A stretch of DNA of 64,000 nt from Nocardioides pinisoli (GCF_024199985.1 NZ_JANARS010000006.1:337583-401582), one strand, 5' to 3'. Positions 1-8,336 are shown, counted from the first letter of the stretch. Translations and numbers: made by a program. The notes: generated by a model not told the origin, from the sequence alone.

Positions 1-335
1 TCGTGCCCGCGGTGGCCATGGCCCGCACCGCTCGCCGGCTCGGTCGCACCGACCTGTTGCGCGTCGCCGCGATGGGCCGCACCCGCGACGAGCTCGCCTA
101 CGCCGCCGAGCTCGAGCGCTACGGCGCGACGTTCGCCTTCACCCGCGACGACGTCGACGGCCGGCCGGCCGGGCCCTTCACCGCCGAGGAGCTCACGCCG
201 CTGCTCGAGGGCGTCGACCTCGGCTACGTCTGCGGCTCGGCCCGCTTCGCGTCGTACGCCGAGGAGCTGCTGCTCGCGTGCGGCCTCGACGCCGGGGCGA
301 TCCGGGTCGAGCGCTTCGGGCCCACGGGCGACTGA
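1..335 (+). CDS. C-terminal part of an FAD/NAD(P)-dependent oxidoreductase (partial at window edge)
   Basis: The reading frame enters from before base 1 and stops at TGA 333-335, so only about the last 110 residues are seen. The fragment contains GYVCGSARFASYAEELLLAC followed by an Ile-Arg-Val-Glu-Arg-Phe-Gly ending. This matches the last strand and helix of the NAD(P)-binding lobe of ferredoxin-NADP-reductase-type enzymes, where a 'CG' motif is followed by a helix and the 'ERFG' tail. The FAD-binding half and any electron-transfer partner lie outside the window. A strong hairpin terminator follows five bases after the stop. The precise substrate cannot be stated. Confidence 0.7.
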   Translation, partial: VPAVAMARTARRLGRTDLLRVAAMGRTRDELAYAAELERYGATFAFTRDDVDGRPAGPFTAEELTPLLEGVDLGYVCGSARFASYAEELLLACGLDAGAIRVERFGPTGD

Positions 336-340
336 CGCAG

Positions 341-378
341 AACCGCCCGCCACCAGGTCTCCCCGGTGGCGGGCGGTT
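341..378. terminator. Perfect 14-bp stem terminator, probably bidirectional
   Basis: Arms 341-354 and 365-378 are perfectly complementary and GC-rich, with a 10-nt loop. It lies directly after the oxidoreductase stop codon. On the minus strand it follows the displaced tRNA-Ala 3' end, so before island insertion it probably also terminated the tRNA-Ala transcript. Confidence 0.75.
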
Positions 379-381
379 CGT

Positions 382-430
<49 letters not shown>

Positions 431-601
431 GGACCTCAACCGCGCCTGCCTGGTTGATGATGGCGGCGCTGGCGTCCGCCCGGAAACTGCCGTAATTGTT
501 GAGGGTGAACGTGCCAGAAGTCAGTTCCGGGGGCGTGCTCCGTCCTTCTCAATACAGAGTAGGTTGCATCTTCCGCTTCCGAGCGGGCCCCGGCACAGGA
601 A

Positions 602-627
602 CCGGCCGCCCCGACCGGGGCGGCCGG
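602..627 (-). terminator. Terminator of the SnoaL-like gene
   Basis: Two perfect 12-bp arms (602-613 and 616-627) flank a 2-nt centre. The hairpin lies 10 bases past the stop codon of the minus-strand gene ending at 638, the expected position for its terminator. The short loop means the innermost pairs are probably open. Confidence 0.6.
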
Positions 628-637
628 CCCAAGGGCC

Positions 638-1096
638 TCAGTCGTTCGCGATGGTGGCGAAGACGCCGTCCGCCCCGCCGCGCAACGAGTCGGCTGCGAC
701 CTGCGGGTTCCAGAAGTCCACGTAGCGGGTGATCTTCCCGTCGATCGTCTCCACAACCGAGATATAGGTCTGGTTGTAGGGCCGGCCAGTGGTCAGGGCG
801 GTGCCGACGCTCGAGAATTCGGCGATGACCAGCGACGGGTCAACGGTCTCGTGGAAGACGAGGTCGGTGAACTGCACCTTGAAGTGCTTCGGGAAGTTCT
901 GCATGTAGTCGAACAGCTCGGCCTTCCCGGCCACCGCCTTCGGGAACCCCTCGGGGCCGTAGGGGAACTCGAGCACGCCGTCGTCGGCGAACAGCTCCAC
1001 CCACTCGGGGATCCTGCCCGACGACAGGTACTCGAGGTGGTTGCGGAAGGTCTGGCGCGCTGCGTCCCGCACCGGGTCGGTGGTCGTGTCTGTCAT
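638..1096 (-). CDS. SnoaL-like / PhzA-PhzB-type NTF2-fold protein
   Basis: A 152-residue protein of the cone-shaped NTF2-like fold. The first helix region reads FRNHLEYLSSGRIPEWVELF, followed by a D-G-V-L-E-F-P-Y-G strand and the late motif ITRYVDFWNPQVAADSL, which is characteristic of SnoaL-like and PhzA/B-like proteins. Members are small polyketide cyclases, isomerases or ligand-binding proteins; the fold alone does not give a substrate. The start at 1096 is supported by a GAGAGGAC Shine-Dalgarno sequence. It is divergent from a TetR regulator across 151 bases that hold two inverted repeats, so control by that regulator is likely. It lies inside the tRNA-Ala island. Confidence 0.8.
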   Translation of the reverse strand: MTDTTTDPVRDAARQTFRNHLEYLSSGRIPEWVELFADDGVLEFPYGPEGFPKAVAGKAELFDYMQNFPKHFKVQFTDLVFHETVDPSLVIAEFSSVGTALTTGRPYNQTYISVVETIDGKITRYVDFWNPQVAADSLRGGADGVFATIAND

Positions 1097-1175
1097 GACT
1101 GTGTCCTCTCGTTCGCCCGCTTAATGCGAGTCTCTTCGCCTTACGCTGGAACACTAACACGACATCGGCTCCAAA

Positions 1176-1207
1176 CGCGAAACTGTTCGCGATAGCACTA
1201 AAAGTGC
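1176..1207. promoter_or_regulatory. Candidate TetR operators in the divergent intergenic region
   Basis: Two inverted repeats lie between the divergent SnoaL-like and TetR genes. The first is CGCGAA-ACTG-TTCGCG (1176-1191). The second is GCACT-AAA-AGTGC (1195-1207). TetR proteins usually bind such dyads next to their own gene. Which repeat is the operator cannot be decided from sequence. Confidence 0.5.
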
Positions 1208-1247
1208 GGCCGCGCAATCGAGATCTCCTTCGCGTTAGAGTGGGCAG

Positions 1248-1838
1248 ATGACGGATCCGGGGCTGCCTCGAGCCCGGCGCCCGGGCGGCCGTTCCGCCCG
1301 CGTTCGCGCCGACGTCCACGCAGCCGTGGAGGCGCTCCAGTCCGAGCACCCGCTGGGCGAGATCACCATGGCGCGGATCGCCGAGCGGTCGGGCGTCCAC
1401 CTCGGCACCCTCTACCGCAGGTGGGGCAGCCTGGACGGCGTCCTGCTCGACGTCGTGAGTGAACGGCTGACCGCGCGCTCGCCGGTGCCGGACACGGGCG
1501 ACTACGCGAACGACCTGCGGGAGTACGCGCGCCAGGCCGCTGAGGACCTCGCGGGCCCGGAGGGGGTGCTGCTCCTGCGTACGCTCGTCTCGGTGCAGCT
1601 CGACGACGGGCGCTCTCTACCGCCAGCCCTGTCGCGCCGGTTCGACGATCTCCAGGACATGCTCGACCGCGCGGCGCACCGGGGTGAGACGGTGCCCACG
1701 TCCGAGGAGGTCTTCGAGCTCGTCATCGCTCCGTTGTGCGCAAGCCTGCTGTTCGGCACCGAGCCACCCGACGTGCACCGACTGGTCGAGAGGGTCGACC
1801 TGGTCGCGGCGCACGAGGCCGACACTCGAGGCGAGTGA
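1248..1838 (+). CDS. TetR-family transcriptional regulator
   Basis: A 196-residue TetR protein. The N-terminal DNA-binding domain shows the family pattern: ITMARIAERSGVHLGTLYRR as the helix-turn-helix, then W-G-S-L-D-G-V-L-L-D entering helix 4. The C-terminal two thirds form a helical ligand and dimer domain with no recognisable ligand signature. The ATG at 1248 starts 151 bases from the divergent SnoaL-like gene, and the dyads at 1176-1207 are its likely operators. The likely role is control of the neighbouring SnoaL-like gene and itself. It is part of the tRNA-Ala island cargo. Confidence 0.85.
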   Translation: MTDPGLPRARRPGGRSARVRADVHAAVEALQSEHPLGEITMARIAERSGVHLGTLYRRWGSLDGVLLDVVSERLTARSPVPDTGDYANDLREYARQAAEDLAGPEGVLLLRTLVSVQLDDGRSLPPALSRRFDDLQDMLDRAAHRGETVPTSEEVFELVIAPLCASLLFGTEPPDVHRLVERVDLVAAHEADTRGE

Positions 1839-1874
1839 GCGGGCGCCCACCAGTCCCAGGCCGGACGTCGACGC

Positions 1875-2180
1875 TCAGCGTTCTGCTCGGACGTCGAAGC
1901 GTGCCTGCGCCTGCTCGACCTCGCCGAGATGCTCGTCACTCCACCGGAGGATGGCGTCGATCGGGTCGCGCAGGGTCTTGCCCAGTGGGGTGATGCGGTA
2001 CTCGATCGCGACCGGCCGGTCACTGATGACGACACGCTCGACGATCCCGTTCCGCTCGAGACGACGGAGCGTGGCGGTCAGCGACTTCTGCGTCACGGGG
2101 ATAAGGCGCCGCAGCTGGTTGAACCTGCGCGGCCTGTCACACAGCTCCTCGAGGACGAGCACCGACCACTTGTCGAGCAC
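1875..2180 (-). CDS. HxlR-family winged-helix regulator (start uncertain)
   Basis: About 101 residues cover nearly the whole HxlR domain: LDKWSVLVLEELCDRPRRF as the first helix pair, then the recognition region TQKSLTATLRRLERNGIVER and the wing IEYRITPLGKTL. HxlR proteins are small dimeric regulators that often sense thiol-reactive or redox signals. The frame stays open upstream through VDDEELGGGQ and further, and the usual N-terminal Cys-Pro motif is not clearly present. The GTG at 2180 is therefore only the nearest start, and the N-terminus may be shortened. It ends 37 bases from the convergent TetR gene. Its target is not evident. Confidence 0.7.
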   Translation of the reverse strand: MLDKWSVLVLEELCDRPRRFNQLRRLIPVTQKSLTATLRRLERNGIVERVVISDRPVAIEYRITPLGKTLRDPIDAILRWSDEHLGEVEQAQARFDVRAER

Positions 2181-2337
2181 CTGGCCACCGCCGAGTTCTT
2201 CGTCGTCGACGTGGCGACGGGTTCGTCCGTGCGAGCGGCGAGAGGCGCAGCCCGGTCAGTTGCGTGGTCGCCAGAGTCGCGGGAATCGACGGGGCGCGGA
2301 CTGGCGCCGTCCGTCGGACCTGCTCGCCGGGCATCAG

Positions 2338-3018
2338 TCAGTCAAGAATGCTCGTCGCGGTGAACAGGTTGGTGGCGATCAAGCTGGCCATGCTGACCTG
2401 GACCGCCTGACCTGCAGCTGTGGCAGCCCAGGCGGACCGCTGGAGCTTCCTGGCGTTGGCGTGGACGGCACCCGACCACGGGATGTCGGCGTGCATGGAC
2501 GCGAGCTGTCCGCTGGCGGAGAGCAGTGCAGCGATGGCCGCGGTGTGGGCGTCCGGCTCTGCCCCGTCGTTCAGCACTGCGCGCATCGTTGCCACGAGGT
2601 GATTGCGTCGGGTGCCGTTGTTCTCGGCGAGCGTGGGGATCCGGAGAAGACCCCGTCCGGGCTCGCGCCGGAGGTGGCCGCGGGCGACGAGGAGGTCCAG
2701 CACGGGCTCGCGCAAGCGCGGGCCCAGGACGAGGACCATCGCGTAGAGGTCCATCGGCTTCCGGTCGATCTCATCCCAGGCGGTGGCGAGCACCTCGAGG
2801 TCGGGGCGCGTGCCCCCGACGGTGCGTACCTGGCGCATGCCGTGCCGCTCCTGCTCGAGACTCAGCCGGTCCTGCAGGAGCAGGTCGATCAGCACCGCGC
2901 CCGCGAGCACGTGGAAGAACGGCAACCCGTCACCGACCACGGCGCCGTTGCGCGGGTTGAACATCAGGAGTGCCAGGTCCTCGACCACGAGGGCACCTGT
3001 GTGGTTCTGGTCAGTCAC
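2338..3018 (-). CDS. GPP34 (Golgi phosphoprotein 3-like) family protein
   Basis: About 226 residues with the features of bacterial GPP34 proteins. An N-terminal leading segment LVVEDLALLMFNPRNGAVV is followed by alternating helices with an L-I-D-L-L-L region, the P-V-L-D-L-L-V-A-R-G-H-L-R segment typical of the second winged-helix-like part, and a C-terminal L-L-S-A-S-G region. In eukaryotes GOLPH3 binds phosphatidylinositol-4-phosphate. The bacterial function is largely unknown and is often presumed to be membrane binding. I chose GTG 3018 because GAGAGG lies six bases upstream; ATG 3036 is an alternative. It follows the ABC permease gene at the end of an ATPase-permease-GPP34 run. Confidence 0.75.
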   Translation of the reverse strand: MTDQNHTGALVVEDLALLMFNPRNGAVVGDGLPFFHVLAGAVLIDLLLQDRLSLEQERHGMRQVRTVGGTRPDLEVLATAWDEIDRKPMDLYAMVLVLGPRLREPVLDLLVARGHLRREPGRGLLRIPTLAENNGTRRNHLVATMRAVLNDGAEPDAHTAAIAALLSASGQLASMHADIPWSGAVHANARKLQRSAWAATAAGQAVQVSMASLIATNLFTATSILD

Positions 3019-3078
3019 GTCGTTCCTCTCGGTCATGGCCCGGGGCGATCGGTGCGGGAGGCGCAGAGTCAATCGATG

Positions 3079-3798
3079 TCATCGGCGTGGTTCCCACTGG
3101 AACAGTCGCTGCGCCAGGAAGAGGGCGAGGAAGACCCAGGCAAGGGTGGGTGCGAGCAGGACGAGCGAGTCAACGACGGATGCTCCGCCGTTCCAGGCAT
3201 CGGTCATGAGCTCGGTCGCGGCGCCACCGGGGAGCAGTCGCTTGACCGTGGCCAGGTTCTCGGTCCCGGTGATCCCGACCCAGACTCCCACGGCGATGGT
3301 GCCGAGACTGATCGGGAGGGTGGTCACCTGCGCGTGCTCGGGCGAGTGTGTGAGGCCAGCGGTGGCCAGGCCAAGACCCAGCATCATGGCGATGGTCGCG
3401 AGGGTTCCTGCGGCGAAGAGAAGGCTGTTGTCCGGTGACCCGGCAACGGCGGCGAGCACGGCGAGGATGCCGAGAAGCTGGACGCCGGCGATCGCTGTCG
3501 CGGGTAGCACCAGGCCCCACAGGATCTCGTGGTCGCGTGCGGCGGTGGATCGAAGTCGCTTGAGGAAGAGGTTCTGGCGTCGCGAGGCCAAGGTGGTGAC
3601 GACGGTGGAATAGAGACTGAAGGCGGCGATCGTGAGGACGATGGTCGAGGCGAGGTAACCGAGGCTGCCGATGTTCTCGAAGGTCTCGTGTCGCCACACG
3701 AGGCTGGCGCTGACGGCGAAGGGGATGACGAGACCGGAGACGAGCACGGCCCGGTTGCGCAGGATCTGGGTCAGTTCATGGCGAGCGATGGTGAGCAT
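3079..3798 (-). CDS. ABC-2-type transporter permease
   Basis: A 239-residue integral membrane protein. After a short amphipathic N-terminus (MLTIARHELTQILRNRA), six hydrophobic segments are visible, beginning LVSGLVIPFAVSASLVW and ending LVLLAPTLAWVFLALFLA. This is the standard size and layout of ABC-2 permeases. Start at ATG 3798, seven bases after AAGGA. The matching ATPase ends 83 bases upstream and the GPP34 gene follows 60 bases downstream. It most likely exports a lipid, peptide or drug; a substrate cannot be assigned. Regulation by the divergent two-component system is likely from context. Confidence 0.85.
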   Translation of the reverse strand: MLTIARHELTQILRNRAVLVSGLVIPFAVSASLVWRHETFENIGSLGYLASTIVLTIAAFSLYSTVVTTLASRRQNLFLKRLRSTAARDHEILWGLVLPATAIAGVQLLGILAVLAAVAGSPDNSLLFAAGTLATIAMMLGLGLATAGLTHSPEHAQVTTLPISLGTIAVGVWVGITGTENLATVKRLLPGGAATELMTDAWNGGASVVDSLVLLAPTLAWVFLALFLAQRLFQWEPRR

Positions 3799-3881
3799 GG
3801 CGGTCCTTCGTTGGGGTGCGAGGGGCGGCGTGGCTCGGTCGAGCGCAGGGTCTACGCCGACCGCGGGCAGAGCCAGCAGGC

Positions 3882-4769
3882 CTAGTCGTCGGTGTCGAGG
3901 GCTCGGAACACGTCGTCGAGGCGCGTCGGGCCGGCCGACAGTCCCTGGAGATCGATGTGGTGGCCCTCGGCCCACTGCAGCAGCTCCTTGAGGTCGCGAG
4001 CGAGGGTGAAGGTCTCGATCACGTAGGTGCCGTCGTCGCGCCGCGATCCCTTCACCGGCGGGTGCGGTGCGGTCGGCGGCAGCGTGAACCGGATGACGCC
4101 CGGCAGTTGGCGTGTGAGCTCGGCGACGGTGCCCTCACGGTGCATCGTTCCCCGGTGCATCAGTCCGACGCGATCGGCTCGCTGCTGGGCCTCCTCCAGG
4201 TAGTGGGTGGTCAGCACCACCGTCGATCCGTCCTCGCGGAGCTTGTCCACGGCCGTCCAGAGGTCGTCTCGTGAGGAGATGTCCAGTCCGGTGGTGGGCT
4301 CGTCCAGGAACACCAGCTCGGGCGATCCCCACGCGGCGGTGGCGAAGTCCAGACGGCGCTTCTCGCCACCGGAGAGCTGCGAGACCAGAGTGGCGGCCTT
4401 GCGGTTGAGGTCGACGATGCCGAGCACCCGCTCGACTCGGTCTTCGCGGAGGGTGAGGGCTCCGATCAGCGCCACCGACTCCTTGACGGTGAGGTCGGGG
4501 GAGAACCCGCTCTCCTGGAGCATGATGCCGACCTTGGGGCGCACGGCCGAGCGCTTCCGGGGGTCGTGCCCGAAGACACGAGCTGCACCGGAGGAGGGCC
4601 GGCGGTGTCCTTCGATGATCTCGAGGGTCGAGGTCTTGCCGGCTCCGTTGGTGCCGAGCAGCGCGTAGAGCTCGCCGCGCTGGACCTGGAACGAGACGTC
4701 CTTCACGGCATGGAACCCGCCGTAGGTGAGGTTGAGATCGGCGACGTCGATCACGGGTGAGGTTGACAT
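3882..4769 (-). CDS. ABC-2 transporter ATP-binding subunit
   Basis: A 295-residue nucleotide-binding subunit. Motifs in order: Walker A GTNGAGKT (about residue 39), Q-loop MLQESGF, signature LSGGEKRR, Walker B LVFLDEP, D-loop TGLDISS and switch histidine TTHYLEE. A C-terminal extension of about 90 residues follows the core, as in DrrA-type drug-export ATPases. It pairs with the permease at 3079-3798. Start at ATG 4769, with a weak GGAG just upstream. Its promoter region is shared with the divergent sensor kinase, which suggests that the kinase and its response regulator control this exporter. Confidence 0.9.
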   Translation of the reverse strand: MSTSPVIDVADLNLTYGGFHAVKDVSFQVQRGELYALLGTNGAGKTSTLEIIEGHRRPSSGAARVFGHDPRKRSAVRPKVGIMLQESGFSPDLTVKESVALIGALTLREDRVERVLGIVDLNRKAATLVSQLSGGEKRRLDFATAAWGSPELVFLDEPTTGLDISSRDDLWTAVDKLREDGSTVVLTTHYLEEAQQRADRVGLMHRGTMHREGTVAELTRQLPGVIRFTLPPTAPHPPVKGSRRDDGTYVIETFTLARDLKELLQWAEGHHIDLQGLSAGPTRLDDVFRALDTDD

Positions 4770-4850
4770 GACTCCATGTCATCGTCGATCAGGTGGCTGG
4801 CCCAGTGAACCCTTGTCACCACTCGTCATGCGGTCGTCATGCCGGACCCA

Positions 4851-4862
4851 TGACACGTGTCA
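4851..4862. promoter_or_regulatory. 12-bp perfect palindrome in the ABC / kinase divergent region
   Basis: TGACACGTGTCA is a perfect palindrome between the divergent ABC ATPase start (4769) and the sensor kinase start (4882). It could be the binding site of the NarL-type response regulator encoded downstream, but it is short and no second copy was seen. Confidence 0.35.
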
Positions 4863-4881
4863 CGCCGCTACGTTGTCGTGC

Positions 4882-6156
4882 GTGCAGCCGAACACCTCGC
4901 CCCCGGTCACGGGCTGGTCGTCGCCGCGGAACGGGCTGTCGACCCGCGGCCGGGGCGTTGCTCTGACCTGGCTGGCCACGGCGGCGGTGATCGTGTGCAT
5001 CGAAGTGGTCGTCCTGGGAATCTGGGCTCCTGTCGCGGTGCCTGCTTCACCGGGGGTGTCCTGGCGTCAGGTGGCCTTCGTCCTGGCCGGGTTGACCTGG
5101 CTGTCCTCGTCCGCCTTGTTGCTGTGGAGCTACCGCCGCGCTTCTCGAGGTGAGGAGGAAGTCGAGGAACGGCGCGGTGTTCCGGCCAGGGTGCTGGGGA
5201 GGCGTGCCATCCCGGTCCTGGCGTGCATCGCTGCGAGCACGGTGTTCGTGGCGGTGTCGGGAATGCTCCTCATGGGCGGTGCTGTCCTGGCGCAGACGGC
5301 TGCCCTCCTCAAAGAGTCGTCCGGCGCGCGGCGGCGCCTGTCTCTCGCCGTCGCGGCCATACTCGGCGTGCTGTGGCTCATCGACTCCGCGCTGGCGACG
5401 GGCTCGACCGGAGCGGGGGCAAGCGCCGAGGCCACGACGTACGCCCTTCTCCTGCCGGTGACCTCGGCCTTCTCGCTGTGGTGGTGGGACATCGTCGAAC
5501 AGCTCGACCATGCCCGGGTCGCGGAGGGCAGGCTCGCAGCGACACAGGAACGTCTGCGCCTCGCCAACGACGTGCACGACCTGCAGGGCCACCACCTGCA
5601 GGTGATTGCTCTGCAGCTCGAGCTGGCCGAACGACTCCTGACCCGTGATCCGGACGCCGCACTGCACCAGGTGCGCGCGGCCAGGTCCTCGGTGGACCAC
5701 GCACGCCAGGGGACCCGCGACCTCGCCACCCGGTTCCGGGGGGTCCCGCTGGCCGACGAGCTCGCCAATGCCGCCGACCTGCTGCGCGCGGCCGGGATCC
5801 GCGTGGACCTCAGCGTGGCGCACCAGGCGGGGCAGGCGCCGGTCGACGTCCTGGGCCCGGTCATCAGGGAAACCACCACCAACATGCTCAAGCACAGTGG
5901 CGGGGCGTGGGCGACGCTGAGTCTGCGTCGCAGCGGGGACAACTGGACCTACACGGCATGCAACGACGTCGCCCAGCCTCGTCCCAGCGGGTGCCACGAG
6001 CGGACCGGGAACGGCCTTCAGGGGATCGGCGAACGCGTTCGCGCTGTGGGTGGCCACGTCGCGGTCGACCGAAGTCCTTCCCAGTTCATGGTGTCCGCCA
6101 CCGTCCCGCGCACCGACGCCCGGCCGTTCGACCACCAACGCGAAGGAGACCGATGA
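4882..6156 (+). CDS. DesK-type sensor histidine kinase (HisKA_3)
   Basis: About 424 residues. Five hydrophobic segments occupy the first half, e.g. LTWLATAAVIVCIEVVVLGI. A coiled region then leads to the dimerisation/phosphoacceptor motif NDVHDLQGHHLQVIALQLEL, with the phospho-accepting His in VHD. The ATPase domain shows the N-box ETTTNMLKHSGGAW and G-box NGLQGIGERVRAVGG. This is the DesK/NarX-like class, which pairs with NarL-type regulators. I chose GTG 4882 because earlier in-frame starts overlap the divergent ABC gene; no clear ribosome-binding site is seen, so the start is uncertain. It overlaps the response regulator by ATGA. It probably senses envelope or drug stress and controls the divergent exporter. 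Confidence 0.85.
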   Translation: MQPNTSPPVTGWSSPRNGLSTRGRGVALTWLATAAVIVCIEVVVLGIWAPVAVPASPGVSWRQVAFVLAGLTWLSSSALLLWSYRRASRGEEEVEERRGVPARVLGRRAIPVLACIAASTVFVAVSGMLLMGGAVLAQTAALLKESSGARRRLSLAVAAILGVLWLIDSALATGSTGAGASAEATTYALLLPVTSAFSLWWWDIVEQLDHARVAEGRLAATQERLRLANDVHDLQGHHLQVIALQLELAERLLTRDPDAALHQVRAARSSVDHARQGTRDLATRFRGVPLADELANAADLLRAAGIRVDLSVAHQAGQAPVDVLGPVIRETTTNMLKHSGGAWATLSLRRSGDNWTYTACNDVAQPRPSGCHERTGNGLQGIGERVRAVGGHVAVDRSPSQFMVSATVPRTDARPFDHQREGDR

Positions 6157-6755
6157 TCAGGGTGCTGCTCGCCGACGACGAAGACATGATCCGAACCGCC
6201 CTCGCCTCGCTCCTGGCGCTCGAGGACGACCTCGAGGTCGTCGCCGAGTGCCGCGACGGCGCCGAGGCAGTAGACGAGGCGAATCGCCTGGAGCCCGATG
6301 TGTGCGTGCTCGACCTCGAGATGCCGTTCCTGGACGGAGTAGAGGTCGCCGAGCGACTGCGCCACACCGTGGCGACACGCTGCGTCGTGGTCACCCGGCA
6401 TGCCCGCCCCGGGGTTCTGCGGCGGGCACTGAAGTCAGGAGTACAGGGCTTCGTGCCCAAATCCCGTCCCGCCAGCGACGTGGCGCAGGTGATCCGCGAG
6501 GTTGCTGCGGGCAGGAGGTACGTCGACCCCGAGATCGCTGCGGACGCCCTCTCAGCGGAACGAAGTCCGCTCACCGACCGCGAGCTGGACGTCCTGCGGG
6601 CGGCAGCCGGTCATGCGACCAGCTCTGACATCGCCAAGGCGCTGCACCTGTCCGAAGGGACGGTCCGCAACCACTTCTCCTCCATCCTGCAGAAACTGAA
6701 CCGCTCGACCCGCTACCAGGCTGTTGACCTGGCCCGAGAGCGCGGTTGGATCTGA
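6153..6755 (+). CDS. NarL/FixJ-type response regulator
   Basis: A 200-residue regulator. The receiver has the acidic pair ADDED, the phospho-acceptor Asp in CVLDLEMP (about residue 54), a Thr in VVTRH and Lys in FVPKS. The output domain is a LuxR-type helix-turn-helix: LTDRELDVLRAAAGHATSSD then LSEGTVRNHFSSILQKL. GAAGGAG lies just upstream of ATG 6153, and the start overlaps the kinase stop by four bases, which indicates translational coupling. The likely targets are the divergent ABC-2 exporter and GPP34 genes. Confidence 0.9.
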   Translation: MIRVLLADDEDMIRTALASLLALEDDLEVVAECRDGAEAVDEANRLEPDVCVLDLEMPFLDGVEVAERLRHTVATRCVVVTRHARPGVLRRALKSGVQGFVPKSRPASDVAQVIREVAAGRRYVDPEIAADALSAERSPLTDRELDVLRAAAGHATSSDIAKALHLSEGTVRNHFSSILQKLNRSTRYQAVDLARERGWI

Positions 6756-6899
6756 GCCTACGACCACCATCCATGTCGGCACACCGCGCCTTCGACTTCG
6801 TCATCGCAGTCACGCTCGCAGCGGCGACCGGCGCTTGCTCGCCATCCGGATGGGAGGCGCGGCAGTCTCCGTCCGAGATGCCGCGTACTCGGTCCCACG

Positions 6900-7550
6900 T
6901 CACTCAACGCCCGCGCCCGGCACCGTGGCGGGGTAGACGAAGTCCTCGTCGGGCAGCAGGTCCTCGACGCCCCGCAAGGCGTCGCCCCACAAAGGTGCCG
7001 CGAGGGCGGAGGCCGACGGAACGCCGACCACGGTGCCGCCCACGACGGAACCCTGGAGCAGCGCCGGGGAGCCCTCGGGGCTGACGCCGGCGATCACCGC
7101 TGCGGTGGCGAGCGCCGGGGTGTGACCGACGAACCACACGGACAGGCCCTCGTTGTTGCCGGTCTTGCCGGCCGCTGGCTTGTCGATGGCGGCGGCAGAC
7201 GCGAAGCCACCCGGCTCCACCACGCCGCGCAGCACGTCGTTGACGGCGTCGGCCGTGGTCGGTGCGACGACCTGCTTGCAGCTCGGCCGATGGGTGCTGA
7301 GCACGTCACCGTCGGCTCCCCGCACCTCGGTGACCGGGCGCGCGTCGCAGTGGAGGCCGCGGGCTCCGAAGGAGGCGTACGCCTCGGCCATCTCGAGTGG
7401 ACTCACGTTCGCGACGCCGAGCGGGAAGATCGGCACCCGTCCGACGGAGCCGCGTCGTTGCCCACGGTGAACTCACCGACGTACGGCGGCGCGCCGGCGC
7501 AGTTGGCGTAGTCGGCCTGGTCGAACGACATCGTGTTGGGCGTCGCGCCA
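6900..7550 (-). pseudogene. Remnant of a class A penicillin-binding protein transpeptidase domain
   Basis: Two frames carry pieces of a PBP C-terminal half. Upstream (about 7550-7440) reads NTMSFDQADYANCAGAPPYV then G-E-F-T-V-G-N-D. Downstream (7436-6900) reads FPLGVANVSPLEMAEAYASF and contains the KTG box in GKTGNNEGLSVWFVG. The glycosyltransferase domain and the SxxK and SxN motifs are missing, and the two pieces are in different frames. The segment that normally lies between them is absent, so there is an internal deletion as well as a frame change. The upstream end abuts the integrase remnant at about 7546. It cannot encode a working enzyme. Confidence 0.75.
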
Positions 7551-8319
7551 GCCTGTCGAGCTTCTTCGCATGGTGCGTGCGGGACAAGGTCATCGTGCGG
7601 AACCCGGTGACCGGGACGAAGGTCCCCCGGTCCTCGGAGGAGCCCACCGAGATGCGGCCGTGGACCGAGGCGGAGCTCGAGGCCGCCTATGAGCGGTGGC
7701 ACGAGCACGACCCGCACCTGACGGACGTGCTGCTGGTGCTCGGTTGGACCGGGATGCGGTGGGGCGGGCACGGGCAGTGCTGGTCGAGGACGTGGTCGAG
7801 GTGCCGACCGCCGGGCTGCTCGTCCGACGCTCGCAGACCGAGGGTGGGGCGGTGAAGGCGACCAAGGGCCGGCGGGGTCGCCGGGTGCCGGTGGCTGACC
7901 GGGTCTTGCCGATCATCCGGCGGCTCATCGTCTCCAAGGAGCCGACCGACCTGCTGCTGACCACCTCGGGTGGTGCCCGGCTGCACCGCACCGCGGTGCT
8001 GCGGACCGTGAAGTGGGACCGCACCGGAGGCGGTCGGCGGATCCACGACCTGCGGCACACCGCGGCCTGCCTGTGGCTGGCGGGGGGCGTGGACCCGGGC
8101 ACGGTGCAGGCGTGGATGGGACACGAGTCGATCGCCACCACAAACCGGTACCTGCACTTCCTGGGCACCTCGGCCGACCAGGTGGGGTTGGAGCGTCTCA
8201 ACGACCCGAACCGAGGTCCCCGCCGTGGGCCCGAGCGGGCGACGGAGAGGCCGGGGGTACGCGGGGGGCAAGCCGACGGACTGTCCCGGCGAACGTCACC
8301 GGTGTCAGTCCCTGGGTGA
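7546..8319 (+). pseudogene. Truncated, frameshifted tyrosine recombinase (island integrase)
   Basis: Similarity begins abruptly with SLSSFFAWCVRDKVIVRNPV (end of the core-binding domain) and continues to LGWTGMRWG, where the first catalytic Arg lies. The frame is lost in a G-rich run around 7761-7768 and resumes one frame over. The second frame contains the catalytic Lys region KGRRGRRVPV, the box HDLRHTAACLW and MGHESIATTNRYLHF with the nucleophilic Tyr. So Arg, Lys, His-x-x-Arg, His and Tyr are all present but in two frames, and the N-terminus is missing. It points at the tRNA-Ala gene that served as attachment site. A programmed frameshift is possible but unlikely given the truncation. Confidence 0.85.
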
Positions 8320-8336
8320 AGGCACCGGAGAATGCG

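Noticed and set aside
6776..6899. Small lipoprotein gene (VIAVTLAAATGACS signal-like)
   Set aside because: The signal-like start is followed by low-complexity Arg/Pro sequence running into the antisense PBP remnant. No ribosome-binding site. A truncated gene is possible but not supported.
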